The translations under genes and the position numbers were made by a program. This document shows, piece after piece, positions 38,981-48,381 of a stretch of 64,000 nt of DNA. Source of the DNA: Picochlorum sp. 'celeri'. Lineage: Eukaryota > Chlorophyta > Trebouxiophyceae. Location of the stretch: the NCBI GenBank assembly GCA_010909725.1, contig JAACMV010000022.1, forward strand, positions 372,001 through 436,000, given 5' to 3'. How positions within the stretch are numbered: position 1 is the first letter of the stretch; each line of letters opens with the position of its first letter. The notes under the pieces are model-generated. The model saw nothing but the letters and a program-made list of their open reading frames with translations, was not told the DNA's origin and did not search any database.

Positions 38981-40069
38981 TCAATCAGTGACTTTTTTGA
39001 CAGCGGAAAAGTCCTCATCTCCAAGCTGCGCATCCAAGGCCTTTTCAAACGTTTCCGTCGCTGCAGCTGCCGCAGGAACCCGTGTCCCCGTCTCTTTCGC
39101 AAGCTCCATGGCGAATCTCATATCCTTGAGCTGATGTTTGAGTGGGAATGCCGTGGGGTACTCATCCTTCAACATGGCCGGGCCTTTCAGAGCAAACATG
39201 GGGTTGGCCATGGCTCCATTGGCCAGCACGGCAAGCAAATCTTCTGCACTCAATCCCGACGCCTCGGCCAATTTGATTCCTTCCGCGAAGGATTCCATCA
39301 TTGTTCCCATAATCATATTGACCACAATCTTCATATTAGCAGCGTTGATAATATCGCCAAGATAGACTGTCAACTTTCCCATGATATCCAACAGAGGGAG
39401 TGCTGCTTCATACAGGCCCTTGTCTCCTGCTGTCATGAATATCAACGTTCCCGTTTCTGCTGGTCCTTTAGACCCAGAAACAGGAGCAGCCAAATATGTC
39501 CCACCTTTGGACGAGATCTCTTTCGAAATTCGCATGGATGTCTCTGCCTCAACAGTACTCACATCCACATACCCTTTGCCTGGGCCCATCCCTTGCAGCA
39601 ACCCATCATCACCAAATGCAACCGCATCGAATGATGCTCCATCCACAAGTACACTGATTATAATCTCGCTCTGTTCCACAACATCGCGCGGTGTCTTGGC
39701 GACAGTGACAGACTCTCCATACTGGGAAGCCATCTTCTCACACTTTTCAGAACTTCTGTTCCAAACAGTGACATGATAACCAGCCTTGAGCAGATTTTCC
39801 GTCATTGGGTATCCCAAAATCCCTAATCCGATGAACCCAACCCGAGTTTTTCCAGGTTCAGCTTTTTCAAAAGTTGCCATGGTGAACAAGTGACCTCTTC
39901 TCAATCTCTCAGCGCTGATGAATCGATCCGATCGTTTGGACAGAGTATGCCTAGTATATGATTGTTTGAAATACACAGGCGTACGTTGCGTGAAATTCGC
40001 CTGATATGCTGGTAGTCTTGTTGAAGAATAACAGTCTGTCAGTGATCTCTGGATTTGAGCCACGTTCAT
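38981..40069 (-). CDS. Glyoxylate / succinic semialdehyde reductase (beta-hydroxyacid dehydrogenase family)
   Basis: 362 aa, single exon. It reduces glyoxylate to glycolate and succinic semialdehyde to gamma-hydroxybutyrate with NADPH. The first ~65 residues (MNVAQIQRSLTDCYSSTRLP..., basic, Ser/Thr/Arg-rich) are an organelle-targeting extension as in plant GLYR2; an internal Met (MATFEKAEPGKTR) begins the conserved part. Seen motifs: dinucleotide site RVGFIGLGILGYPMTENLLKAGYHVTVWNR, substrate-binding APVSGSKGPAETGTL, catalytic Lys region NMKIVVNMIMGTMMESFAEG, and the C-terminal PLKHQLKDMRFAMELA. The second Met could permit dual targeting, cytosolic and organellar. Confidence 0.9.
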   Translation of the reverse strand: MNVAQIQRSLTDCYSSTRLPAYQANFTQRTPVYFKQSYTRHTLSKRSDRFISAERLRRGHLFTMATFEKAEPGKTRVGFIGLGILGYPMTENLLKAGYHVTVWNRSSEKCEKMASQYGESVTVAKTPRDVVEQSEIIISVLVDGASFDAVAFGDDGLLQGMGPGKGYVDVSTVEAETSMRISKEISSKGGTYLAAPVSGSKGPAETGTLIFMTAGDKGLYEAALPLLDIMGKLTVYLGDIINAANMKIVVNMIMGTMMESFAEGIKLAEASGLSAEDLLAVLANGAMANPMFALKGPAMLKDEYPTAFPLKHQLKDMRFAMELAKETGTRVPAAAAATETFEKALDAQLGDEDFSAVKKVTD

Positions 40070-40374
40070 GCCTTGCCCGCGCGTATCCGTATTGATCCGG
40101 GTGAGATATATCTAGTAAAATAATGTATAAGTTTTTAAGGCAGCTTGAGACACAATGTGTAACATCAAAGCTGAGGGCTCATGTCTACCACCACCCACCC
40201 ACAGTCATGTACCGCCAGGGCATGGCCAGGAAGAAACCCTACCGGCCACATGAGCATCTCATGATTCATCGTGTGATTGCTTTTTAAATAGTAGATACTA
40301 TGGATCACATAGTTGGGCAGTTTTCTCTGCCAACACGTTCGTTAACAAAATACAAGTCGATGATTCCTAACCAA
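40070..40374. other. Intergenic region upstream of the glyoxylate reductase gene
   Basis: About 305 bp between genes on the same strand. I see nothing in it apart from the expected promoter of the glyoxylate reductase gene and the 3' UTR of HEMA. Confidence 0.4.
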
Positions 40375-42195
40375 TTACTTCTTACGGGAGGCAGATGCAA
40401 GTCTATCCTCCTCAATCATCTGTGACAACTCAAACATTCTCTCCAAAGCCTCCATATTTGCCAGAGTCTGTGTTACAGCCTCTGGGTCAGCTCCATCACA
40501 ACGCAGAGCAGTCATTGGGCCGTGGAGCAGCTTGTTCACAATACCCTTGCTAAGTTCTTCTATGGCCTTTTTCTGCTTGTTGGTCAATCCATCCCCAAGC
40601 TTGTTCAGTGCCTTTTCAAGTTCTGCACTTCGCACAGACTCTGCTTTTCCACGAAGTGCCTTAATTGTTGGAACAGTTTCCAAAGAATCTCTCCATGCTT
40701 CGAAAGACATTTGCTCTTCTTTCAGGAGAACCTCAGCCTCTGCAGCAGCCTTGGCACGGGCTTCTGTGTTGGCAGCGACGACTTCCTTCAAATCATCGAC
40801 ATTGTACACGATGGAACCACAAGAGTCGACGGAAATATCGGCAGCGATGTTACGAGGTACAGAAATGTCAACAAATCTGCGGACTCCTCCCACTGCATCT
40901 GGTGCTGCTGGCATGTTGGCAACATCTGATGCATGGATGAGCAATTCCTCTGATCCTGAGGCGGCAAAAATAACATCAGAGTTGGCAACACATTCCATCA
41001 ACTCTGGCATGAGGTGAATATCAAAATCAACCTCTGGGAATTCCTCTGCGAGAGCCTCGCAGCGTGGAAGAGATCTGTTCAAGAGGGTGATTTTATTGCA
41101 CCCTTTTGAATGCAAGTGCTTGACCAACAACTTTGACATCTTTCCAGCTCCAATAATGCACACGCGAGCATCATCGAATGTATTACCTGGGAGTTTCAAC
41201 TGAGCCAATTCTGCGGCAGCAGAAGACACGGACACAGCACCAGAAGCAATGGAGGTCTCTGAACGCACCCTCTTGCCTGCTGTCACAGCCTGCTTGAACA
41301 ATCCATTCAAATGGCGTCCAAAGCCAGGGCAGTTTTGACCAACCTTGTGCACCTGCTTGACCTGAGCCAAAATCTGGCCTTCTCCCATGACAAGAGAGTC
41401 CAGCCCACCGGACACGCGGAGAAGATGAGAGGTGGCGTCTCTGTCCCTGAGCAGGAAGAGGTGAGGCCTCAGTTCATCAAGAGGAATGCCGCTCGCCTTG
41501 GACATCCATTCTTCTACTTCTCTCACACCTCTGTGGAAAGAAAGCCCGACCACGTAGATCTCCATGCGATTGCACGTCGACAAGACAGCTGCCTCTTCGA
41601 TGTGTGGATAGGCACACAGTTCCTCAATAGCACGAGGCCACTCTGGCTCTGGCACTGCCAATTTCTCACGCAACTCAACTGGGGCATTATGCACAGTGAG
41701 GCCGATAGCGATAATACTGCTTTTCTTTTCCATGGCATATCCTGCGTAGGGCAGACGTGAACAGAGTGAGTGAGCACGTGAAAACAATTGACAAGGTTGC
41801 GGATCGCCCGCCTTATCCTGATCCAGTACCGGCCACTCCCTTCCGAGAGAGCCCCAGACCGGTCAATTTGGACGATCAAATCCTTTCGTCCAAGATACGT
41901 CAGTAACCACGAGGACACCCCGTCCCAACCCCTGTGATACTCATTGACATCTCAACGTACTGTTAATTCCTTTCCCATTGCTGATCTCAATCTGCTTGAG
42001 GGCATTTTGAGAGGCAGAGACGTGAGTCGCTGGCAGTTTGACACCCACGCCAGCAGACTCAGTCCCAACGTCCTGTTCTACTGCAGCTGCTCGAACATAT
42101 GGGCGAATCATTTGCATGTGTGATGTACTTATATGAGATTTGCCATATGCATGCTTGTTGGCAGCTACATGACACCGTAACATGTGGCTCGCCAT
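40375..42195 (-). CDS. HEMA: Glutamyl-tRNA reductase, plastid precursor
   Basis: 533 aa in two exons (41961-42195 and 40375-41741; 219-nt intron GTACGT...CCTACGCAG, phase 1). It catalyses the first committed, rate-limiting step of tetrapyrrole (chlorophyll and haem) synthesis: NADPH-dependent reduction of glutamyl-tRNA to glutamate-1-semialdehyde. Exon 1 is a transit peptide (MASHMLRCHVAANKHAYG...) followed by ALKQIEISNGKGIN. The junction restores RYAMEKKSSIIAIGLTVHNAPVELREKL. The catalytic Cys is C135 in LSTCNRMEIYVV. Also seen: GGLDSLVMGEGQILAQVK, VRSETSIASGAVSVSSAAAELA, the NADPH Rossmann segment CIIGAGKMSKLLVKHL, and a C-terminal dimerisation helix. Plant HEMA is feedback-regulated by FLU and haem; no such sites can be read from DNA. 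Confidence 0.95.
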
Positions 42196-42424
42196 GGCGC
42201 TCGATATTCACGCGTTATCACGGCACCAGAAGCAAATACAGAGATCCTACTCTAGAGATAATGGGAATTGGAATATTAAATTATTCCAGAGTTTTATATA
42301 CAGCCAGGAATGGCACGGTTCAGGAGTGTTCTACCAGTTGTGATCCACATTCCAATCCGGATTCGGCTCTGGAGAAGGCGCCCTTTTTTGGATGATGATC
42401 AACAACTCACAAGTTACACGTCAT

Positions 42425-45265
42425 TCATTCATTCGTCATACTGTCATTCAGGTCAGAGGAAAATGGAAACCATGACATGGTAAGAACTATTCTTCCGATA
42501 TCTAATCGTTGCTCATCGTTGACACCTGCCAGTTTTTCAGTTTTGGCTTCCCTGAGGCGATAGTTGCCTTCAACAACACCCTTTGTAAGGACAGGCTTTA
42601 ATGGTATGTTTGCTGACGCTTCCACCTCAACATCGTCATCGAATGACGATCCACTGCTTGCTTCTAAGAGAAAGAGTTCCGTGCCGTAGGAAGACAGCTT
42701 CAGAGAACTGGAAATGTTACCGAGTTCAACTCGGACCCTGGCATTTTCTGCATCCCAGACTGGGACATGGAACACCTGCCCACCCCAGTGGAGCACTCCT
42801 GGTCGAGATCCGGATTGGCAGTCCGTACTGAAGACTCTGTGATTTCCAAGGCTGTTTTGGGAGGCTGTGGTTTTCTGTAGCATGGAATAGAGGCCGGACT
42901 GCGACTGGTCTACTTGCTGGACTGGTCCTCGTACCACAGAGAAGGACAGGACTGGATTGGGTGGGCTGTCACCGTAATCAATCTTTGTGAATCCTACACG
43001 GATGCCCAAGACACCAGCGTAGTTCTGGTCCGTTAATCTCTTTCTACCCTTGGGACCTGGTGGCGGTAGCGACGGATCGATGGGAATCCACTTGAATGAG
43101 ACCTTGACCTTTGCAGACTGTGTTTGAGTGGCAAATGAAGATTGTTCTAGGTTCACTGCATTATTGTCATCGGCTGTCGACTCATTATCCGAATCGTGGT
43201 CCATAAATGCAGACTTCATCATCAATTGCTTGATAGAATTGAACCATGTCGCCGAGTTTGTCTCCGAATAAGATGGCTCGAATGGAGCAGGTGTGCCACC
43301 AGCTCGGGGCAACAGAGCACCAGAGACAAGGCCCGACATGGTCATGACCGGCGATGAGTTGATGTCAATCCACGCTGATCCTTGCTGGCACGAATTCTTG
43401 AGCCTTGATTTTGATGTCGAGGTTTTAAGCCTTCTGACGCCTGCAGATTCTGCTTCGCCTTCTGATTGCTGCTGCCAAGGAACAGCCTTGGTTGGTGGAG
43501 TCCATGGGCACGCAATGCCATGCCCATTCTGCTTTTTGGCGGCAAACACCCTCGATTCGATAGAATTTGACGATTCGTCCGACTCGAGCAGCATGTCAGC
43601 AAGGGGATTTGTTCCGCAAGCACGTGGCTCAATAAGCTCATTCTGTGCATCTGCATGAGGCCCTGCATCAATTGATGGCGATGCCCATGCAACGCGTTTC
43701 ATCGGGCTCAAATGTACAGGAGTGCTACTCGCGCTTTCAAATTCATCCGTGTCAGTTTCCTTGAATGAAGATTTTCCTGACAAACATGATTTGAATGACT
43801 TGCCTGATGCATTATCTGCACACAGCATGAGTAGGTCTGACACATCCACCTCTGCACTGCCAAGAGGCATGTCTGCTCCAAAGAAATTTTCAACCCTTCG
43901 ATGCGACAGCAAAAATCGAAGTGGTTGACTCTCCGAGCCAATGACAAAGACCCTACTGTGATGCCACACTGGTGCCAAGGTCTTTTCCTGAACTTTGGTA
44001 AGCGTCATCTGCGGCACTCCATCCTCCGAATCCTTTGGTGTCACAAGGCCAATCCTGGGATTTGGAAGTTTATATCGACCCAAGAATGTACTCCTGCGCT
44101 TTTGAAGTTTGGCTTCCTCCACTTTGATGACAAGAATCCCTAGAGGAGCTTTCCATGAATGGACTGGCATCATGTTCTTCTGTCGCAATGACGGCACAAG
44201 CGGTACAGACACTTCTTTTGGCCATACAATAAATCTATCAGTCACATTTAAAATGGCTGCATGAAGCCAACTCGAAATAGCCGGCAACGACATGATGTCT
44301 GGTCCTCCAAGTGCCCTCAGGTTGAAGTCAATCAATGGTTTATTCAGTAAAGATACTGTCATTCGTTGCAGAAAGGGTGGATCTTCAATGATGGGGCTAA
44401 AAACAAGACGAACCATCGCTGAGACTTGCAAATTCTTGAGCCCAAGTGATGCTCTGGACATCTTTGTGAGGCGCAGCACAACATCAGGTTCCCCAGCCCA
44501 GCGCAGATCAACATCCACAACAAGCGCCAGCAAATCTTCTTCATGCAAAGGAACTGCCTTGATACCACAAATGACGGGAGGATTTCTTCCCAAGGAAAAC
44601 CTTGAAAACTTTATATGGCCATACTCTGCACTTGACTGCATTCTGTCCTCTATAACATTTTTCAAAGCCAAGCAAATTGTGGAATTCAGTGCAGGCCATA
44701 ATAACCCTAAAAGTTCTTGCACCGGTTTACCAGCTTCCCATTCTGGAGAAGAGATCCAAGGAGGCAATTGGCCAAGCAAATATCGCAAATCATCTGCTCG
44801 CTTCAGGTCCTTCACCACCCGTACAGATGCAGCAAATCTTGCCCGCTTCAGCGCAGTCAGAGCCGTCTTCACCAGAAATATGTTGAGCACGACTAGAGAT
44901 GTTTGAACCGGTTTACCGATCACAAACCCTACCGCAGTATTGAAGAACTGTCGAACACCAGAATTCCGAAAACCACCAAGGATACTCCCTACAGCATGCT
45001 GTACACCCCCAACAATACACACGAGAGCATGAGCACGTCTACCCGTGTGCCGCCTCTCTCTCCTCCTTCTCCTCCTACCCTTACTCTTTGTTTCATTCCG
45101 TATTCCACCAACGCCGCTATCTTCGCCATTGTCTCTCATCTGAGGAGACGCTGACTCTGGTTCACCACCTTGTTGACGCTCCAGTTCAACAACGTTTTCA
45201 GCTCTTTCTGCCACGTACGGTGGACTCTCCGGGAATTTCTTTTCTTCTTGATTACTATGGAACAT
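42425..45265 (-). CDS. SMP-C2 membrane-contact-site protein (extended-synaptotagmin-like)
   Basis: 946 aa, single exon; the ATG is at 45265 (MFHSNQEEKK), with a TTG upstream rejected. A basic block (KGRRRRRRERRHTGRR) precedes a hydrophobic segment (FFNTAVGFVIGKPVQTSLVVLNIFLVKTAL) that may hold the protein in the ER. The SMP lipid-transfer domain follows at about 150-360 (PPWISSPEWEAGKPVQELLGLLWPALN, FSLGRNPPVICGIKAV, DVDLRWAGEPDVVL, LRALGGPDIMSLPAISSWLHAAI). A C2-like domain begins at GILVIKVEEAKLQKRR and has TLAPVWHHSRVFVI. A long Ser-rich stretch follows, and a second beta-rich, possible C2 domain near the C-terminus (LGIRVGFTKIDYGD). Such proteins tether ER to plasma membrane or plastid and move lipids. 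Confidence 0.8.
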   Translation of the reverse strand: MFHSNQEEKKFPESPPYVAERAENVVELERQQGGEPESASPQMRDNGEDSGVGGIRNETKSKGRRRRRRERRHTGRRAHALVCIVGGVQHAVGSILGGFRNSGVRQFFNTAVGFVIGKPVQTSLVVLNIFLVKTALTALKRARFAASVRVVKDLKRADDLRYLLGQLPPWISSPEWEAGKPVQELLGLLWPALNSTICLALKNVIEDRMQSSAEYGHIKFSRFSLGRNPPVICGIKAVPLHEEDLLALVVDVDLRWAGEPDVVLRLTKMSRASLGLKNLQVSAMVRLVFSPIIEDPPFLQRMTVSLLNKPLIDFNLRALGGPDIMSLPAISSWLHAAILNVTDRFIVWPKEVSVPLVPSLRQKNMMPVHSWKAPLGILVIKVEEAKLQKRRSTFLGRYKLPNPRIGLVTPKDSEDGVPQMTLTKVQEKTLAPVWHHSRVFVIGSESQPLRFLLSHRRVENFFGADMPLGSAEVDVSDLLMLCADNASGKSFKSCLSGKSSFKETDTDEFESASSTPVHLSPMKRVAWASPSIDAGPHADAQNELIEPRACGTNPLADMLLESDESSNSIESRVFAAKKQNGHGIACPWTPPTKAVPWQQQSEGEAESAGVRRLKTSTSKSRLKNSCQQGSAWIDINSSPVMTMSGLVSGALLPRAGGTPAPFEPSYSETNSATWFNSIKQLMMKSAFMDHDSDNESTADDNNAVNLEQSSFATQTQSAKVKVSFKWIPIDPSLPPPGPKGRKRLTDQNYAGVLGIRVGFTKIDYGDSPPNPVLSFSVVRGPVQQVDQSQSGLYSMLQKTTASQNSLGNHRVFSTDCQSGSRPGVLHWGGQVFHVPVWDAENARVRVELGNISSSLKLSSYGTELFLLEASSGSSFDDDVEVEASANIPLKPVLTKGVVEGNYRLREAKTEKLAGVNDEQRLDIGRIVLTMSWFPFSSDLNDSMTNE

Positions 45266-45552
45266 TATAATTCGTGTCAAGCTATAGGACAGGCAGGCAT
45301 ACTTTTCTGTTGCACTTGCAAAGTCGGTAGAGCGTTCCTCCGTCTATTCTGGCCGACGGACATCGGATGATGATCACTAGAATAGTTTTTTATTTCATTC
45401 AGTCCAATTGTAAGCACCGTAGCTTGAAAACAAAAGCTCAGTTGTCTGAATGAACTTATTGTGTCGAATTAATATGTCCACCTCGAAAGCATTCCCAATC
45501 GACATGACATCCTCATTGCGCAGTATCCTGCGTGAAAAATAAACAAAAAAAT

Positions 45553-46458
45553 ATGAGAATTGACTCAACTATCACAGCATTACGAGCGTTGCAACGCTCC
45601 TATGCTGGGTTTTCCATTTCTTCTGTTCCGCGGGTCGCAACAAACCTCGGTAGTCAGCATACAAAGCATGATGCCTGGAACAGCATAGCATGTTTGTCGT
45701 CTTTATTTTCGACCATGGGGAAGACGGATCCCATTCCTGTTCGTTATCAGCGTGCACCACGTTTCAGCACCTCTGGTCCAGTGTGGCGAGGAGAGCACGT
45801 ACCCGTTCGTGACGACGGTGCATCGCAATACGGAACCAGAAATGATGATGCTAGTATAAGCTCAGACAGGACGTATCCTCCTGGAAGCTCATCGTATGCT
45901 GGGCATCAGAGGGATCCTGGTATGCTGGTGGACACCTTGTCCATGATGAAGCGGTATGAATCATTGGGTCTTTCTAGAGAGCAGGCTGAGGCACTGACTC
46001 GAGTTGTCACAGAAGTCCTGGTGAAAAATAGAGAAATGCTTGCCGAAACATATGTGTCCATGGCAGCTCTGGAAAAGTCAGAATTGAAGGCTGAAGCCTC
46101 GATATCTGGTTTCCGGGCAGAGGTATTGAAAAGTCAAGAACTTCAGGAAGCCACGTCGAATAGAGAGACTGAACGATTGCAGGCGAATTTGGACAAGGTG
46201 AAGAGCGAGATTCGGTACGAAGTGGACAAACTCACTGCCAGCCAGAGGCTGGATTTGAATTTGGAAAAGGGGCGAATGAGGGATGAGCTGCAGAGCTTGC
46301 GGGATAAAGCAAACGAACTTGAAATCAAGGTAGACAAAGAAGTGAATTCATTGAAAGCGGCAATGGAGCAGAGCAAGAATGATACTGTAAAGTATATGCT
46401 TGGTGTGGTTATGGCACTCATCACTGCTGGATTGGGAGCGGCTCGCCTCGTCATATAA
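45553..46458 (+). CDS. Mitochondrial CCDC90/MCUR1-like (DUF1640) protein
   Basis: 301 aa, single exon; ATG at 45553 (MRIDSTITALRALQRSYAGF), a basic amphipathic start suitable as a mitochondrial presequence. After ~125 low-complexity residues comes the family domain: DTLSMMKRYESLGLSREQAEALTRVVTEVL, corresponding to the conserved LexxGfteeQAeal motif. A ~130-residue coiled coil follows, ending with a single membrane helix (VKYMLGVVMALITAGLGAARLVI). Yeast FMP32 and human MCUR1/CCDC90B are inner-membrane proteins involved in calcium uniporter or respiratory-chain biogenesis. The topology matches exactly. The gene is divergent from the SMP-C2 gene (~287 bp between starts). Confidence 0.85.
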   Translation: MRIDSTITALRALQRSYAGFSISSVPRVATNLGSQHTKHDAWNSIACLSSLFSTMGKTDPIPVRYQRAPRFSTSGPVWRGEHVPVRDDGASQYGTRNDDASISSDRTYPPGSSSYAGHQRDPGMLVDTLSMMKRYESLGLSREQAEALTRVVTEVLVKNREMLAETYVSMAALEKSELKAEASISGFRAEVLKSQELQEATSNRETERLQANLDKVKSEIRYEVDKLTASQRLDLNLEKGRMRDELQSLRDKANELEIKVDKEVNSLKAAMEQSKNDTVKYMLGVVMALITAGLGAARLVI

Positions 46459-46916
46459 TCACGCACGAGTGGGGAATTGGTGACATTGTTGTAACTTCTT
46501 TAAACTTTATGTCGTTGTGCGCATTGACATGTAATAGGATCATGCACTGTAATGGGACTGACAGACAGGTACTGCGAATCTGACGCGACGTGGTACTGCC
46601 AAATTCAACTCTGAGTCAGACACGGGAATCCCCAGCTTCGCAACGCGGTAGAATGTATTCCTCAGACTTGGGCGTTTTGGTTCAACTGAAAATCTATTTC
46701 AAACTCGATATTGGTTTAACGGCCAATACATTATACATAGAAGAGGTATTCGGATTGTTTTATGCCCTTGGAGGCTTTATTGGACGGCAGAGCGCACGAG
46801 TCAATCGAACAAGAACTGTCCAGGACGTTGGGCTGTACGACATTCAAAACAGATTCCATACCGATTTGTTCAAAATTTTAGATATATACTAGCATATAAC
46901 CCTTAAATATAGTAGT
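46459..46916. other. Intergenic region between DUF1640 and PPR genes
   Basis: 458 bp between tandem genes. It contains TGTAA at 46490 (3' end of the first gene) and a 101-codon frame (46590-46892) that I consider non-coding. The rest is presumably the PPR promoter. Confidence 0.4.
46490..46494 (+). terminator. Polyadenylation signal TGTAA
   Basis: 31 nt after the stop of the DUF1640 gene; a second TGTAA occurs about 40 nt further on. Confidence 0.5.
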
Positions 46917-48329
46917 ATGAGTGAGGCTGGAGGTGATGATGCGAATGTCGCAGGTCGAGGAGCACCGCCAGCTTCTCCTCGAGGTACCTTGCCACAGTAC
47001 CAACAGCAGCAGATGTATTATGGGTCGTATGGATATCCAAACATGGGAAATTTCTCAGCATGGGACATGCAGTATATGCAACAATATCAGCAATACCAGA
47101 TGGCTATGCAGCAGCAGCAGCAGCAGTACTATATGATGATGCAACAGCAGCAGCAGCAGCAGAAGGAACAGGCTTCTTCTTCTGTTGGTATGTTGCAGGC
47201 ACGAGACATGGATCAGTTACGACAGTTTATTTTGCAAGTACAGTCGGAAGATATTCATAGAGTTTTGAAACAAGCGCAGTTCAAGCCACGACAGAATGCG
47301 TTTACAAGTTTGATTCAGATGGCTGGTAAATACAAGCAGACTGACAAGGCTATTGCAATATTTGAAGCTATGCATTCCACGCATTCTGTCAAACCAAACA
47401 CATACACATATACGGCATTGATTTCTTCATTAGCAAGGACAGGAGAATGGGAATTGGCTGAACAATATTTTGATGAGATGAAGAAAAAATATGCAGAAGA
47501 GAAGGATGAGAGTGTTGCTCCGAATAGAGTCACCTTTAGCTCCATGATCAGTGCATATGAGAAGGCGAACAAATTTGATAAAGCCCTACAGATATTTCAA
47601 GAGCAGATTGAATCTGGTATTGAGCCAGACTATATATCATTTTCGTCTGTTTTGAACGCCTGCTTGAAAGGTGGGGATATGAAGGCTGTGCGGGATGTGT
47701 TGGAATCTATGCATAGTCAAAGTATTGTGGGACCTCAGCAGCTCTATGATTGCGTGATTGCAGCATATAAAAGTGACTGGAAAGGCGCTCTGGAAGTCTT
47801 TCTGGGAATGCAGTGCGTTGGGGTCGAGGTTTCATCGGACACATTGAACTTGATCATGAAGTCTTTGTGCATGGGAGAACAGAAGGAGCATGCACTCTGG
47901 TTGGTCGAAGAGGCCAAGTTGGCGGATATTGAATTGAAGCCGCAGTCATATGAGTCTATTTTGACATTGTGTGCCGAACAAGGTGATTATGAGTCTGCTG
48001 ATAAGGTGTACGCGTGCATGCGTGAAACGAAAAGTGAACTGAATGGCAAGCTTGCAGGAATGATACTTTCTGCACACATGCAAGGAGGAAGTGCAGTGGA
48101 GAAGGTTCGAGACTTGAACGGGCACTTTGAAAGTCTCGGAATTTCACCTGTACTTCCGGTAAAGCAGGAGGTTGTTGAACATGATGCGAGTCCCGTCTTG
48201 CCAGGGTCGGGGGAGGGGAGTAGTGTCCACGCCCTGAAACACCTCGCCCACGTTATGGGGCAGAAAATGTGCCAGGCATCCATTGCAAATGATAGCCTGG
48301 ACAGTGCTCAGAGCGAATTTGATATGTAA
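46917..48329 (+). CDS. Pentatricopeptide-repeat protein with Gln-rich N-terminus
   Basis: 470 aa, single exon. Residues 1-90 are Gln/Tyr/Met-rich (QQQQMYYGSYGYPNMGNF, MAMQQQQQQYYMMMQQQQQQQ), with acidic residues at the very start (MSEAGGDD). The rest is a P-class PPR array of about eight repeats: NAFTSLIQMAGKYKQTDKAIAIFEAM, NTYTYTALISSLARTGEWELAEQYFDEM, NRVTFSSMISAYEKANKFDKALQIFQEQ, DYISFSSVLNACLKGGDMKAVRDVLESM and more. PPRs bind RNA, normally in plastids or mitochondria. Here no targeting peptide is visible, so a cytosolic or nuclear role, or use of a prion-like Q-rich segment, is possible. A TGTAA word follows at 48348, 18 nt after the stop. Confidence 0.88.
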   Translation: MSEAGGDDANVAGRGAPPASPRGTLPQYQQQQMYYGSYGYPNMGNFSAWDMQYMQQYQQYQMAMQQQQQQYYMMMQQQQQQQKEQASSSVGMLQARDMDQLRQFILQVQSEDIHRVLKQAQFKPRQNAFTSLIQMAGKYKQTDKAIAIFEAMHSTHSVKPNTYTYTALISSLARTGEWELAEQYFDEMKKKYAEEKDESVAPNRVTFSSMISAYEKANKFDKALQIFQEQIESGIEPDYISFSSVLNACLKGGDMKAVRDVLESMHSQSIVGPQQLYDCVIAAYKSDWKGALEVFLGMQCVGVEVSSDTLNLIMKSLCMGEQKEHALWLVEEAKLADIELKPQSYESILTLCAEQGDYESADKVYACMRETKSELNGKLAGMILSAHMQGGSAVEKVRDLNGHFESLGISPVLPVKQEVVEHDASPVLPGSGEGSSVHALKHLAHVMGQKMCQASIANDSLDSAQSEFDM

Positions 48330-48347
48330 ACGTATTCTTATTCTCCT

Positions 48348-48352
48348 TGTAA
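48348..48352 (+). terminator. Polyadenylation signal TGTAA
   Basis: 18 nt after the PPR stop; the stop codon itself also lies in a TGTAA (48325-48329). Confidence 0.55.
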
Positions 48353-48381
48353 ATTAATGAAGCAATTTATGCCGAGGCCGT

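Noticed and set aside
46590..46892. 101-codon frame before the PPR gene
   Set aside because: Starts with a non-ATG-like context, has mixed composition and no domain, and lies where the 5' UTR or promoter of the PPR gene is expected.
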